Assembly: GCF_043424415.1 (NCBI RefSeq)
Contig: NZ_JBHWOO010000190.1
Span: 1-12,135, forward strand
Source of the DNA: Luteococcus sp043424415
Lineage (GTDB): Bacteria > Actinomycetota > Actinomycetes > Propionibacteriales > Propionibacteriaceae
Length of the DNA: 12,135 nt
Reading direction: 5' to 3'
Shown here: one piece after another, positions 12,101 through 12,135 of the stretch
Position numbering within the stretch: the stretch's first letter is position 1
Layout of the letters: every line of letters begins with the position of its first letter
Program-made: the position numbers and the translations under genes
Notes under the pieces: model-generated
Databases searched by the model: none
Told to the model about the DNA's origin: nothing
What the model saw: only the letters and a program-made list of their open reading frames with translations

Positions 12101-12135
12101 AAAGATCTCGGAAGATCCGGTCCCCTGGAGGGACC
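12101..12135. repeat. Second copy of the palindromic repeat, cut by the window end
   Basis: The left arm (12101-12124) differs from copy 1 at only two of 24 positions. The loop CTGGA is identical, and the first six bases of the right arm (GGGACC) are present before the window ends. Conservation of arm and loop between separate sites is more than two unrelated terminators would show. With the missing right arm it would be a terminator-like hairpin upstream of the DUF559 gene. Confidence 0.8.

Noticed and set aside
11020..12135. CRISPR array or insertion-sequence ends formed by the repeated palindrome
   Set aside because: There are only two copies more than 1 kb apart, with no spacers, no transposase and no visible target-site duplication. 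Terminator-like or REP-like repeat is the safer description.

Overview
This is a high-GC window of actinobacterial type. GC-ending codons dominate, actinobacterial gene families are present (DUF664/DinB, AbiEi-HTH plus DUF559), and SD-led ATG/GTG starts are common. Propionibacteriaceae is my best guess, from gene style and from a propionicin/lactococcin-like locus; I could not test it.

Left part (1-2868). The 3' end of an unrecognised gene with WP-rich pentapeptide repeats runs convergently into a sensor histidine kinase (complement 301-1683). Only 15 bp upstream of the kinase, on the same strand, lies a 6-phosphofructokinase (complement 1699-2832). The kinase has no adjacent response regulator.

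Centre (about 2980-6481). A forward three-gene cassette: a small, cationic, Sec-exported protein with lactococcin-972-like features, a LolD/MacB-type ABC ATPase, and a 777-aa ten-helix FtsX-like permease. ATPase and permease genes overlap by ATGA. I read it as a bacteriocin production/immunity locus. Its 5' end is unusual: a TTGACA promoter with a run of eight C in the spacer, two perfect hairpins, then a textbook Shine-Dalgarno followed at ideal distance by CTC-AAG-AAG instead of ATG-AAG-AAG. A strong hairpin separates the bacteriocin gene from the transporter genes.

Right part (6514-12135). A DinB/DUF664 gene and a Cof-type HAD phosphatase form a reverse-strand pair with a 4-nt overlap. Divergent from them is a full-length HrpB helicase. 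After HrpB comes a small gene broken by two one-base shifts, each repaired by adding one C to a C run. Last is a reverse-strand AbiEi-HTH/DUF559 nuclease-like gene. Two copies of a 24-bp-stem palindrome with the same loop flank this gene, the second cut by the window end, and a pair of DnaA-box-like repeats lies upstream of it.

No tRNA, rRNA, transposase, integrase or CRISPR array was seen. Genes fill almost the whole window; the only gene-free gap near 300 bases is none, the largest being about 230 bp at 2833-3062, described below.
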